Shown here piece after piece: positions 1-9,400 of a stretch of DNA of 16,413 nt (its first letter is position 1; every line of letters starts with the position of its first letter). Under the pieces are notes generated by a model. The model was not told where the DNA came from. It did no database searches and was given only the letters and a program-made list of their open reading frames with translations. Made by a program: the position numbers and the translations under genes. The stretch is taken from contig CAMDZY010000013.1 in NCBI GenBank assembly GCA_945910975.1, positions 1 through 16,413 of the forward strand, written 5' to 3'. This DNA comes from an uncultured Clostridia bacterium (GTDB taxonomy: Bacteria; Bacillota; Clostridia; Oscillospirales; Oscillospiraceae).

Positions 1-1828
<1,828 letters not shown>

Positions 1829-1832
<4 letters not shown>

Positions 1833-2170
1833 TTAGACGCAATTGGGAAATGACGGTGACCGACCGCACCAATGTCAAGGGCGGCGAGGGCACCTATCAG
1901 TCACAGCAGATTTTCACCCCCGAGCAGGTGGAAAAAACCACCCTCTTTGCCTGCAACACGCTGCCCCCGCAGACATCCATCGGCATCCACCCCCACACGA
2001 GCGAGGGCGAAGCCTATGTGATTTTGCAGGGAGAAGCGGTTGTGACGGAGGATGGCGTGGAGCATATTTTGCACCCCGGCGATGCCGAGTATTGCACCGG
2101 CGGTCATACGCACGGCATTGCGAACCGCTCCGAAGCGCCGCTGAAATTCTTGGCGATTATCATCAAGTAA
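1829..2170 (+). CDS. Small single-domain cupin protein
   Basis: A 113-residue single cupin barrel with complete metal-site motifs. Motif 1 is G52-x-H54-x-H56-x4-E61-x6-G68 and motif 2 ends in H95-x3-N99, giving the usual three His plus one Glu metal ligands. Small stand-alone cupins of this kind (Cupin_2) bind a divalent metal and serve as sugar isomerases, dioxygenases or sensors; nothing here fixes the substrate. Its ATG sits inside the uvrB stop (ATGA, 4-bp overlap) and an AGAGGAG ribosome site lies within the last uvrB codons, so both are on one transcript and likely coupled. The last 8 bp overlap the convergent CarD-like gene. No U-tract terminator follows directly. The family call is firm, the function unknown. 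Confidence 0.9.
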
Positions 2171-2657
2171 CCATGCAACTGCTTTGCAACCGTTGCAGCG
2201 AATCGGCAGGGGAGAGGCGGAGGGCAAACCCAATTTCACTGCAAAGGCACGCTTCCGTTTGCTTAAAATATCGTTGATCGGTTGTGTTCAGTGTCTTTTT
2301 CAGCCCATTGAGCGTCTGCTTGCGCCGGCTCAACGCAAAGTACAGCCCGAAGCAGCGCAAAAAGTTTTGCTCGTGCAGAATGCTGCGGTAGAATTCCCCG
2401 GCGTGCAGGGCATCATCGGGCAGGGAAGGGGCATCCGGTACGGTTAACAGGATTTTGCTGACCGTGTCGGCGCTCTCCGGTGACCGCATGGCGGTTTTTG
2501 TGTCGAACGGCGCATAAATGGTGCCGTCGCGTCCCACCGGCTCCATGCAGTAGTATTCCTTTTGCGGATTGAGTGCGGGAATTTTGGGATGCCCGATGGC
2601 AACGATGCGGCAAACCCCCTCGTAGCCATAAATCACATATTCCCCGACCTGAAACAT
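2163..2657 (-). CDS. CarD/CdnL-family transcription regulator
   Basis: A 164-residue protein whose first 60 residues look like the CarD/TRCF RNA-polymerase-interacting (Tudor-like) domain: the start MFQVGEYVIYGYEGVCRI, then YYCMEP and IYAPFD, the places where CarD proteins have their conserved hydrophobic core and 'YIP' strand. The rest (about 85-160) is helical with the DQRYFK...EIGFAL pattern of the CarD C-terminal DNA-contact domain. Proteins of this family bind the RNA polymerase beta subunit and stabilise open complexes, typically at rRNA and housekeeping promoters. The start is supported by an AGGGG ribosome site 9 nt upstream on the minus strand. It is convergent with uvrB-cupin and overlaps the cupin end by 8 bp, so the two transcripts are antisense to each other. 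Orthologues in Clostridia are usually single small genes like this; the specific regulon cannot be told from the sequence. Confidence 0.88.
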   Translation of the reverse strand: MFQVGEYVIYGYEGVCRIVAIGHPKIPALNPQKEYYCMEPVGRDGTIYAPFDTKTAMRSPESADTVSKILLTVPDAPSLPDDALHAGEFYRSILHEQNFLRCFGLYFALSRRKQTLNGLKKTLNTTDQRYFKQTEACLCSEIGFALRLSPADSLQRLQSSCMVT

Positions 2658-2681
2658 CGTACGCAGCCCCTTTCATACCTT

Positions 2682-2687
2682 ATTATA
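2682..2687 (-). promoter_or_regulatory. Putative -10 box of the CarD-like gene
   Basis: Read on the minus strand this is a perfect TATAAT, 25 bases upstream of the ATG, in a very AT-rich stretch. The -35 position (about 2705-2710, CCTTTT at 17-bp spacing) is a poor match and lies inside the base of the neighbouring terminator hairpin, so the promoter call rests mostly on the -10. Confidence 0.45.
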
Positions 2688-2702
2688 TATAGAATATAAC
2701 AT

Positions 2703-2750
2703 AAAAAAGGCCGCAAAGGTAAGCGGAGATTTTCTTTGCGGCCGTTTTTT
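2703..2750. terminator. Bidirectional rho-independent terminator
   Basis: Two perfect 10-base arms, GGCCGCAAAG (2709-2718) and CTTTGCGGCC (2734-2743), are separated by 15 bases. A T-run follows on the plus strand (2745-2750) and an A-run precedes it (2703-2708), giving U-tracts for both directions. On the plus strand it is the first clear terminator after uvrB-cupin, although the CarD-like gene lies between in antisense. Between it and the next promoter (2751-2921) I see only A/T-rich and G-run sequence and no gene. Confidence 0.85.
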
Positions 2751-2921
2751 ATGAATTATGCGCAAAAAGGGTGTGGGGGAGTTTTGTGCAAAAAGTACCA
2801 TTTTTTCCGACTCAAGGAAAAGTGCTTCCCCCATAATCCGCCTTTTTTGGAAACCTTCCCCTCCAAACGGCGCAGCGTGAGAAGATTGTTCAAAAAAATT
2901 TAAAAAAATCCGGAAAAGTGA

Positions 2922-2950
2922 TTGAAATTTCTTTGTAGATGTGGTAGTAT
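2922..2950 (+). promoter_or_regulatory. Sigma-A-type promoter for the coiled-coil/signal-peptidase operon
   Basis: The -35 TTGAAA (2922-2927) and the -10 TAGTAT (2945-2950) are separated by exactly 17 bases, and the -10 is preceded by TGG, an extended -10 element. A-tracts at about 2892-2908 could act as an UP element. Transcription would start near 2957, leaving a leader of about 95 nt before the ATG at 3051. Confidence 0.65.
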
Positions 2951-3050
2951 AAAGGTAAATATAAAGACCTATATAAAACGCGATTTTTTACATTGCGCGG
3001 AGCAAAATCGATTGCGCGTATCATGACAACCGAAAAGAGGGGGACGCCTG

Positions 3051-3362
3051 ATGGCGGAACGGAAACTGCGTAGGCTCAGCCGCAGAGAGTTGATTGAAAT
3101 CATTTACGCCTTGGAAAAGAAAGATGCCGAACAGCAGACCAAAATCGATCGGCTGGAACAGCAACTGGCAGGGCGCATGGTGATTTTGGAAAACGCCGGC
3201 TCCATTGCCGATGCGGTGGTCGCGCTCAACGATTTGTTCGCCGTTGCCCAGCGCACGGCGGATGATTATCTCCAGTCCGTCCGGGTCGCCGCCAAAGCAT
3301 TCGCCCCGGAACAGCCCGCCGAACCGTCGGACAAGAACGAAGCGGTAGAAGAACAGCAATGA
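3051..3362 (+). CDS. Small conserved coiled-coil protein next to signal peptidase
   Basis: 103 residues, charged and helical. The N-terminus is basic (MAERKLRRLSRREL), residues 15-40 form a heptad-like coiled coil, and residues 48-80 hold a segment ENAGSIADAVVALNDLFAVAQRTADDYL, of a type I recognise in short uncharacterised Clostridia proteins encoded beside signal peptidases and sortases. The tail (from about 84) is Pro/Glu-rich and disordered. There is no signal peptide and no membrane segment, so it is probably cytoplasmic. A GAGGGGG ribosome site precedes the ATG. Its stop overlaps the signal peptidase start as ATGA, so the two are translationally coupled and likely act together, perhaps as an adaptor at the membrane export site. 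That role is inference. Confidence 0.8.
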   Translation: MAERKLRRLSRRELIEIIYALEKKDAEQQTKIDRLEQQLAGRMVILENAGSIADAVVALNDLFAVAQRTADDYLQSVRVAAKAFAPEQPAEPSDKNEAVEEQQ

Positions 3363-3976
3363 AAGATCATTCCGAAAAAAACGATAGCTATATTCAATAT
3401 AATAAAGAGGTCTGGATCCCCTCGCTCGAAGAAGTCGAGCGGGAACGCAAGCGCATTCGCCGCGGCAAGCGCTTCCGCAGCACCATGCGCAGCACGACCT
3501 ATGTCCTCTTGGCCACGGTCGCCGTGGTGATTATCATCGTCAGCCTTTTTATGCCGGTCATGCAGGTCACAGGCACCAGCATGGAGCCAACCTTGGAAAG
3601 CGGCAATGTCGTGGTTCTTTGGAAAACCGGCAAATTTGAAACCGGCGATTTGTGTGGTTTTTATTATCAAAACAAAGTCTTGATCAAACGAATCATCGGC
3701 ACCCCGGGCGACTGGGTCAATATTGATGAAGACGGTTATGTTTCCGTCAATGGCAAGCTGCTCGATGAACCGTATATCAGTGAACATTCTCTGGGCGAGA
3801 ATGATCTCACGTTCCCTTATCAGGTGCCGGACAACAAGTTTTTCGTCTTGGGCGACCACCGCGAAACCGCGATGGACAGCCGTAGCGAAGCCATTGGCTG
3901 CGTCGAGCGTGACCAGCTTGTCGGCAGAGTGCTGCTGCGCGTCTGGCCGCTGAAAGAATTCGACCTGCTGAAATAA
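3359..3976 (+). CDS. lepB: Type I signal peptidase
   Basis: Membrane-bound serine/lysine protease (S26) that removes signal peptides from exported precursors. The protein has 205 residues: a charged cytoplasmic N-terminus (1-44), one membrane helix (about 47-66), then box B GTSMEPTL with catalytic Ser74, box D KRIIGTPGD with the general-base Lys110, and box E GDHRETAMDSR (165-175). Box E normally begins GDNR; here Asn is His, which occurs in family members. The length fits the short Gram-positive SipS type. It is coupled by ATGA to the coiled-coil gene and stands about 650 bp upstream of the major pilin. Sortase pilus loci often carry a dedicated signal peptidase (SipA-like), so a pilus role is plausible, but all residues for ordinary catalysis are present and it could serve general secretion. 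Confidence 0.95.
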   Translation: MKDHSEKNDSYIQYNKEVWIPSLEEVERERKRIRRGKRFRSTMRSTTYVLLATVAVVIIIVSLFMPVMQVTGTSMEPTLESGNVVVLWKTGKFETGDLCGFYYQNKVLIKRIIGTPGDWVNIDEDGYVSVNGKLLDEPYISEHSLGENDLTFPYQVPDNKFFVLGDHRETAMDSRSEAIGCVERDQLVGRVLLRVWPLKEFDLLK

Positions 3977-4628
3977 AGCGGCGAATCCTGCGCCGAAAGG
4001 CGTACATAAAATGTTACGTTGTGTTTTAAGCGGCTTGCCGCTTTGAACAATAGGAAAATACCGATCTTCTCCGCACCAAAGGCTGCGGTGCGTTCGGTTT
4101 TTCCGTTTTCCCCGCGCCATGGAATCAAATATGCCCCTTTTTGGCGCGTTTTGCTTTCATGGATTTGGAAGAAGTGCCCGGGTGTGCCGTGTCGCTGCGC
4201 CGCTTCGAGAAAGGGAACGGCATCTTCAGTGGACTTTTGCACCTTCGCGCAGTTCTTTCGGAAATGGGTCTTGTCGGCATGGCAAATCCTGCGGCTGGGC
4301 GAGGCGGCTTTGCCGCTGTGCTGAGTCGTTTCGCCAAGCCGCAGGAACGGATTCGGTTTTTTGAACCGGCGCTCCGGTTTCTGCGCGCTTCGGCAGTCGC
4401 TTTTGAACTGCCGTGCCTTGTACAAGGCATACATTTCCGGCACACACTTCTTGGCTTATGGCGCTTGCTCCCACAGCGGGGCAGATAACGAGGTAGGTTC
4501 TGAAATAATCATCTTCCCCGCCAAACGCTGCATGTACCACAGGCCACAGCCGGATTTTTCCGGTACTCGCACATACCCCTTATACACCCATCCACAAATC
4601 AATTCTAGAAAAGAAAGGAATAACTGAA
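3977..4628 (+). other. Stem-loop-rich non-coding spacer upstream of the major pilin
   Basis: 652 bases with no credible gene; open frames exist on both strands but none has a convincing start, ribosome site or domain. Clear inverted repeats, in order: CGCC-GAAA-GGCG (3991-4002); a 12-bp stem with one mismatch and one G-U capped by CUUG (4022-4033 / 4038-4049); CGCACC / GGTGCG (4072-4077 / 4087-4092); CGCGCCA / TGGCGCG (4113-4119 / 4142-4148); TGCCGT / ACGGCA near 4186 and 4216; a 16-base arm pair with one mismatch (4287-4302 / 4331-4346) enclosing GCGGC-TTT-GCCGC; AACCGG-CGCT-CCGGTT (4364-4379); CGGCAGT / ACTGCCG (4391-4397 / 4407-4413); and the perfect palindrome TGCCTTGTACAAGGCA (4414-4429). 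The last 200 bases are plainer; a TATACA at 4581-4586 could be the pilin -10 but has no good -35. An AAAGGA ribosome site precedes the pilin. Confidence 0.75.
4113..4157 (+). terminator. Candidate terminator of the signal-peptidase operon
   Basis: CGCGCCA (4113-4119) pairs with TGGCGCG (4142-4148) across a 22-base loop and is followed by TTTTGCTTT. It is the only hairpin in the upstream spacer with a useful T-run. The loop is long for a terminator, so this is tentative; the 12-bp hairpin at 4022-4049 lacks a T-run. Confidence 0.4.
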
Positions 4629-6236
4629 ATGAAAAAGTTTTTATCTCTCGTTTTGGTTCTGACCCTGGTTCTGGCATTGGCGGCTCCTGTATTTGCGTAT
4701 GACACTGCAAACACTCCCTCCGATCAGAAAACCGACCTGAAAGTTAAGGTTGACGGGGCAAAGGCAGGCACAGATTACACTCTGTATAGAATTCTGGACG
4801 TAGCAACCTATGACCAGAGCGCAGGCGCATACCGCTATGTTTTGGCTAGCGATGTCAAGGACGGCCTCACTGTTGAACAGTTCCTCGAACTGAGCACAGC
4901 AGTAGATGGCGCAACCAAGAAGGTTGGCGACTTCCTGAAGGTTGACGACACCCTCCGCGGCGATGACACTACCAAGTATATCGTTTGGATCAATGGCGTA
5001 GGCAATGCAGATGATGCACAGAAGCTGTCCCAGATCCTCATGGCCAACAAGGCTAAGTTCACTGTAGCTGGTGCTAAACAGACAGCTGCAGCTGACAATG
5101 CAGAAATCACCTGGACTGTCACCGCTGGCTACTACCTGCTCGACTCCTCCATGGGTGTTCTGTGCGGCATGGACACTGCGCAGAAAGAGGGCGAAAACCT
5201 TGTTGTGACCATCAAAGAAAAGAACGAAGGCCCCTCCATTGACAAGAAAGTCAAGGAAGGCGAAACGTTCATTGATGGCAAACCCATTACCGAAGATGTA
5301 GGGGAAGGCCATAGCCATGCAAACGTTGGCGACAAGGTGGAATTCGAAACCACGATCAACGTGAAGAAGGGCGCTGAAAAGTATGTCCTGCACGATAAGA
5401 TGACCGAAGGCCTGTCCTTCAACAACGATATCGTTGTTAAGGACGGCGATAACGCACTGGTTCTTGGCACCGACTATACTGTTGCGACCAATACTGCTGA
5501 CGGCTGCACTTTCGAAATCACTTTCACTGAAACCTATCTGGACACCAACTTTGGCCAGACCACCAGTGTCGGCAAGGCTCTGGTTGTTACTTATTCCGCT
5601 ACGCTGAACAACAATGCTGTTATCAACGGCGAGGGCAACAAGAACACCACCCACCTGTCCTATGGTGAAAAGCCGGATGGCACGCAGAATAATACTCCCG
5701 ATGATACCACCATTACCTATTCCTTCGACTTCACGCTGGATAAGCAGGGCTACAATGTCAGCAACGGGACCCGTGATATGAACCTGGCAGATGCACACTT
5801 CACCCTGTACAAGGATGCAGATTGCACTACAGCAGTTGCATTCACCAAATTTGATAACAAGCATTACAAGGTTAACACCCAGGCAGCCGACACCAATGTT
5901 ACCGACATCGTTACTGTTGCTGATGGCGACATCCTGATTGACGGCTTGGATCATGGCACCTACTACCTGAAGGAAACTCAGGCTCCCGCAGGCTACAACC
6001 TGATGGACGAAGTCATCACAGTCAACATTGATGACAAGGGCGTAACCACGGTTGATCTAGAAGGCAACAAGGACACTACGCTTACTAATGACACGCTCAA
6101 GGTCGAGAACCGCACCGGTTCCGAGCTGCCCTCCACTGGTGGCATCGGCACCACGATCTTCTACATTGTTGGCGCAGTTCTGATGGCTGGCGCAGCTATC
6201 CTGCTCATCACCAAGAAGAGAATGTCCGCTGAATAA
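4629..6236 (+). CDS. LPXTG-anchored major pilin (SpaH/EbpB-like)
   Basis: The 535-residue precursor is the probable shaft subunit of a sortase-assembled pilus. Visible: a signal peptide (1-23, cleavage after VFA); an N-terminal beta domain (about 35-195); KEKN at 196-199, in the place of the usual YPKN pilin motif, with K198 the candidate polymerising lysine; a fimbrial D2-type isopeptide domain (about 200-335) beginning SIDKKV, with VGDKVEFETTINV and YVLHDKMTEGLSF; a C-terminal CnaB/SpaA-like domain (about 365-495) with K372, the E-box YYLKETQAPAGY (E449) and KVEN (N494), a likely Lys-Asn bond set; then the sorting signal LPSTG (500-504), a hydrophobic helix and a KKRMSAE tail. The ATG is supported by AAAGGA 9-10 bases upstream. 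Hairpin arrays flank the gene on both sides. Codon use avoids sense TTA/CTA/TCA, so long antisense frames appear, as often in highly expressed genes. Specific bond residues are assigned by analogy. Confidence 0.93.
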   Translation: MKKFLSLVLVLTLVLALAAPVFAYDTANTPSDQKTDLKVKVDGAKAGTDYTLYRILDVATYDQSAGAYRYVLASDVKDGLTVEQFLELSTAVDGATKKVGDFLKVDDTLRGDDTTKYIVWINGVGNADDAQKLSQILMANKAKFTVAGAKQTAAADNAEITWTVTAGYYLLDSSMGVLCGMDTAQKEGENLVVTIKEKNEGPSIDKKVKEGETFIDGKPITEDVGEGHSHANVGDKVEFETTINVKKGAEKYVLHDKMTEGLSFNNDIVVKDGDNALVLGTDYTVATNTADGCTFEITFTETYLDTNFGQTTSVGKALVVTYSATLNNNAVINGEGNKNTTHLSYGEKPDGTQNNTPDDTTITYSFDFTLDKQGYNVSNGTRDMNLADAHFTLYKDADCTTAVAFTKFDNKHYKVNTQAADTNVTDIVTVADGDILIDGLDHGTYYLKETQAPAGYNLMDEVITVNIDDKGVTTVDLEGNKDTTLTNDTLKVENRTGSELPSTGGIGTTIFYIVGAVLMAGAAILLITKKRMSAE

Positions 6237-6446
6237 TTTACGAAAGTAAATCATTCACAGGGCTTGCCTTGGGTAAGCCCACAACGGGTCGATCAATGGA
6301 TTGACCAACCCGCAGAATGAACCTACCCAATCCATGGCAGGGGCAGTTATCTGCCCCTGCCGCTCCGGATTGATGAAAATGCCTGCCTTGCTTGCGGACA
6401 CTTTCACCAATCCGGCGAATGGCATATGATTGCTCCGCACGTGCGG
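6236..6446 (+). other. Array of seven stem-loops between pilin and adhesin genes
   Basis: Starting on the last base of the pilin stop codon: H1, 6-bp stem with a GAAA loop (6236-6251); H2, 9-bp stem with one G-U (6260-6268 / 6272-6280); H3, 8-bp stem with one G-U and an AATG loop (6287-6294 / 6299-6306); H5, perfect 11-bp stem with a TTAT loop (6336-6346 / 6351-6361); H6, 13 of 14 pairs (6365-6378 / 6402-6415); H7, palindrome CCGCACGTGCGG (6435-6446). Segment 6324-6335 (H4 position) is complementary both to 6269-6275 (TTGGGTA/TACCCAA) in H2 and to 6296-6303 (ATGGATTG/CAATCCAT) in H3, so alternative folds are possible. None of the stems is followed by a T-run, so these are not ordinary terminators; pilin and adhesin may share one transcript. 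No promoter is evident. Confidence 0.8.
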
Positions 6447-6479
6447 CGAACCGAACAAACAAACGAATTTGGCGAATGT

Positions 6480-6483
6480 GAGG
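6480..6483 (+). promoter_or_regulatory. Ribosome binding site that sets the adhesin start
   Basis: GAGG (within GTGAGGT) stands 8 bases before the ATG at 6492. The frame is open back to an ATG at 6426, but that one has no ribosome site and lies just before the H7 palindrome, and the extra 22 residues would precede the export signal. The start at 6492 is therefore chosen. Confidence 0.85.
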
Positions 6484-6491
6484 TAAATGTT

Positions 6492-9400
6492 ATGCAGGAC
6501 ACATTAAAAAATCTGGTACAGAAATTTAAACAGGAACAAACGTTGCACCGCCGCCTGGTTGCCATTTTGGTCGCAGCTGTGATGCTGGTGTCCCTTGCCA
6601 CCACTTGGGCGCTACATATCCAGGGCTATGCAATGGAACGGAAGGAACTTGCCTGTGGCAAGCCCGAGCACACCCACACGGATGCGTGCTATGAAATGGT
6701 ACTCACCTGTGGTCAGGAGGAAGGCCACGTCCACTCTGACGCGTGCTATACCTATCAATCCGTCCTCTCCTGTCAGGAGCCTGAGCACACCCACTCCGAC
6801 GAGTGCTACGATGCCGACGGCAATCTGACTTGCGAGCAGTCGGAACACGTCCACGACACCTCCTGCTATACACAGGAGCTGGTGCTCACCTGTGACAAGA
6901 CCGAAACCGGCCATGTCCACACCGATGCCTGCTATACCAAGCAATTGGTCTGCAAAATCGACGAGCACACCCATAGTGACAATTGCTACACCGACCCCGA
7001 AGCCGATCTCGAAACCGCCGAGGACTGGGAAGATACGCTCCCCGAGGAAAAAGACCTCACCGGCGAGTGGTCGCATGATGTGGTAGCCGTTGCCGAATCC
7101 CAGCTGGACTATGCCGAAAGCACTGCCAACTGGCAGCTTGGCGAAGACGGCGAAACCCACAAGGGCTACACGCGCTATGGCGCATGGTACGGCGCGCCTT
7201 ATGAAGACTGGTGTGCCATGTTTGCTTCTTTCTGCCTGCACTATGCCGGCGTCCCGGAGGAAGCCATTCCCCACAACGCAAGCTGCCCCGGCTGGGTCAG
7301 CGCCCTGCAGGAACAAACGATCTTTGTCAGCCCCGAGGCCGAATTCATCCCGCAACCCGGTGACCTTGTATTCCTCAACTTCGACCCCGCCGACCAGGAA
7401 GATATTGACGAAGAGCTAAGCGGCACGGTTGCCGACAGAGCGGCACAGCACGTTGCCCTTGTCAAGGAGTACGATGCCGAGCACAACGTCCTGTATGCCT
7501 ATGAAGGCAATTCCAACAATAAAGTTCAAATCATGGCCTACCTGATGCCGGAATATGTCGAACCGACAGAAGAAGACCAACAGGATCTCCCGGAAGAAGA
7601 ACGCTTCCACACCCCCGAGATCTCCATGCAGCTGCATGACAAGTCCATCGTTGGCTATGTCAGCCTGCAATTTGCCAAGGATGCCTTTGACAAAAAATAC
7701 CCCAACGGCCTCCCCACCGAAGAAACCGACAACGAGGAGTCCGGCTCCGCAGCCGACGCAACCGAACCCGATGTTGTAGATGATAACAACGTCCAGGACA
7801 CCAACCTGTCCACCGATGTGGACACCGCTGATGCCGAATTTGCTTCCACGCTCTCTATCCCCGGCAATGACGAAGCCTTCGGCAACAACAGACGTGTTGT
7901 CTTTAAGGTCATGATCGATGGCGAGTGGCAGACAGTCGGCATCAAAGATGGCTACATCTATGAAAATGGCTCTGCCTACATCTCAACATACGATGCCATG
8001 CAATTCCTTGCTCCGTATGGCTATACCGGCTCGGCCAACCAGGAAATCGGCTATGCTATGCCCAATGACCTCTATTACGGCATTCTTGCAACTGCCGACA
8101 ACACCTACTGCCTTGATGTCGGCCTTGGCAGCGACAACGCAGCATCCCAGGGCGATAACGTCCAGCTCTATAAATTCTACGGCACCGACAACCAAATCTA
8201 TAAGTTCACCAATAACAACAACGGCACCTACTGCATGACCCTTTTAACCTCCATCAAAGCCGGAGGCCATTGGTTCAATATCAATCTGAACGGGAATATC
8301 GCACAAGCAGACCAGAATATTCAAATCTGGGACGACACGACCCCGGCCAGCAACTGGATCCTCAAAGAAACCGTGGGTGGCCACTTTGTATTCCTGACCA
8401 ACCAGAGTAGTAACTGGGCAATCGACATTCCGAGTGCTTGGATGTACAACGGCAACAACATCCGCCTTTGGGAGCGCAACGGCGCAACGGCGCAGATGTT
8501 TGACCTTCTCCCGACCCATTTGATCGAAAACACCCACAACTACTCCAACCGCATCTATCTCGGCAGCAATAACGGCAGTGACGTGATCTGCTACTATATG
8601 CCCGGTATGACTGCCAATTTGAACACCTCTGATCAGTGGTGCGAAATTGCAAACAATTACAGTGTCAACTCCATTAATGTCGACCCCAACAACCAGGCCG
8701 GCCAAAAGAACACCCTGTATGTCAAGCGTGGCAATGCCTGCACCGTAACCGGTCTGCCTAACGGATATGACTGGTCGGTCACGAACGCCAACGGCGATGC
8801 CGTCAGCGCTACCGCAACCGATGTCGGCAATGGCACAATAACCCTCCGCATTGATTCCGTAAATGAACGCTTGGAAGTGTATCCCAGCACAAAGAGAACC
8901 GGCTATGATACCGTTTCCCACAAGGTTACCTTTAAGGTTCATATGAATGGCGAATGGCGCACGGTTGGCTCGCAGCCGTATTACCACTACGACGGTTCCA
9001 GAGCCTACATCACCGACAAAGAAGCCAAAGCAGTCTTCGAGCAGTACGGCTACACTGCCACCTCTGACCCGGGCTACACCTTCGCCTACAGCTATGGCGA
9101 CATGGTCAAGCACTTGTTCTACTATAACACTGCAAACAAAGCTCCAACAAGCAAGGTGCTTGACATCGATAACGGCAGTGCAAACTATAAGAACGGCGGC
9201 GTTATCCAACTCTACGAATTCAATGGTTCCTCCGCACAGGCATTCCAGTTTGTGCCAACCGGACATTCCGGCTGTATTGCAATCAAACCCGCTCTGGCTG
9301 ACTACTATGTGAACGTAAACGGCGGCGTAGATAAGGGCAATGATACACCGCTCCAGCTCTATAACGACTATTGGAACGACATTTCCTGCCACTGGAAACT

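Noticed and set aside
4019..4627. Several overlapping small frames in the spacer before the pilin, on both strands
   Set aside because: Arg/Pro/Ser-rich readings of hairpin DNA without good starts, domains or ribosome sites. Similar short predicted proteins may exist in databases for repeats, but I cannot confirm this.
4641..5954. 437-codon open frame antisense to the major pilin
   Set aside because: It mirrors the pilin frame; lack of TTA/CTA/TCA codons in the sense gene leaves the opposite strand open. Composition is unstructured and there is no ribosome site.
6336..6361. 11-bp perfect hairpin as a pilin terminator
   Set aside because: No T-run follows on either strand; treated as part of the structured array.
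6426..6491. Upstream ATG start for the adhesin
   Set aside because: No ribosome site, and 22 extra residues before the export signal; GAGG 8 bases before 6492 fits much better.
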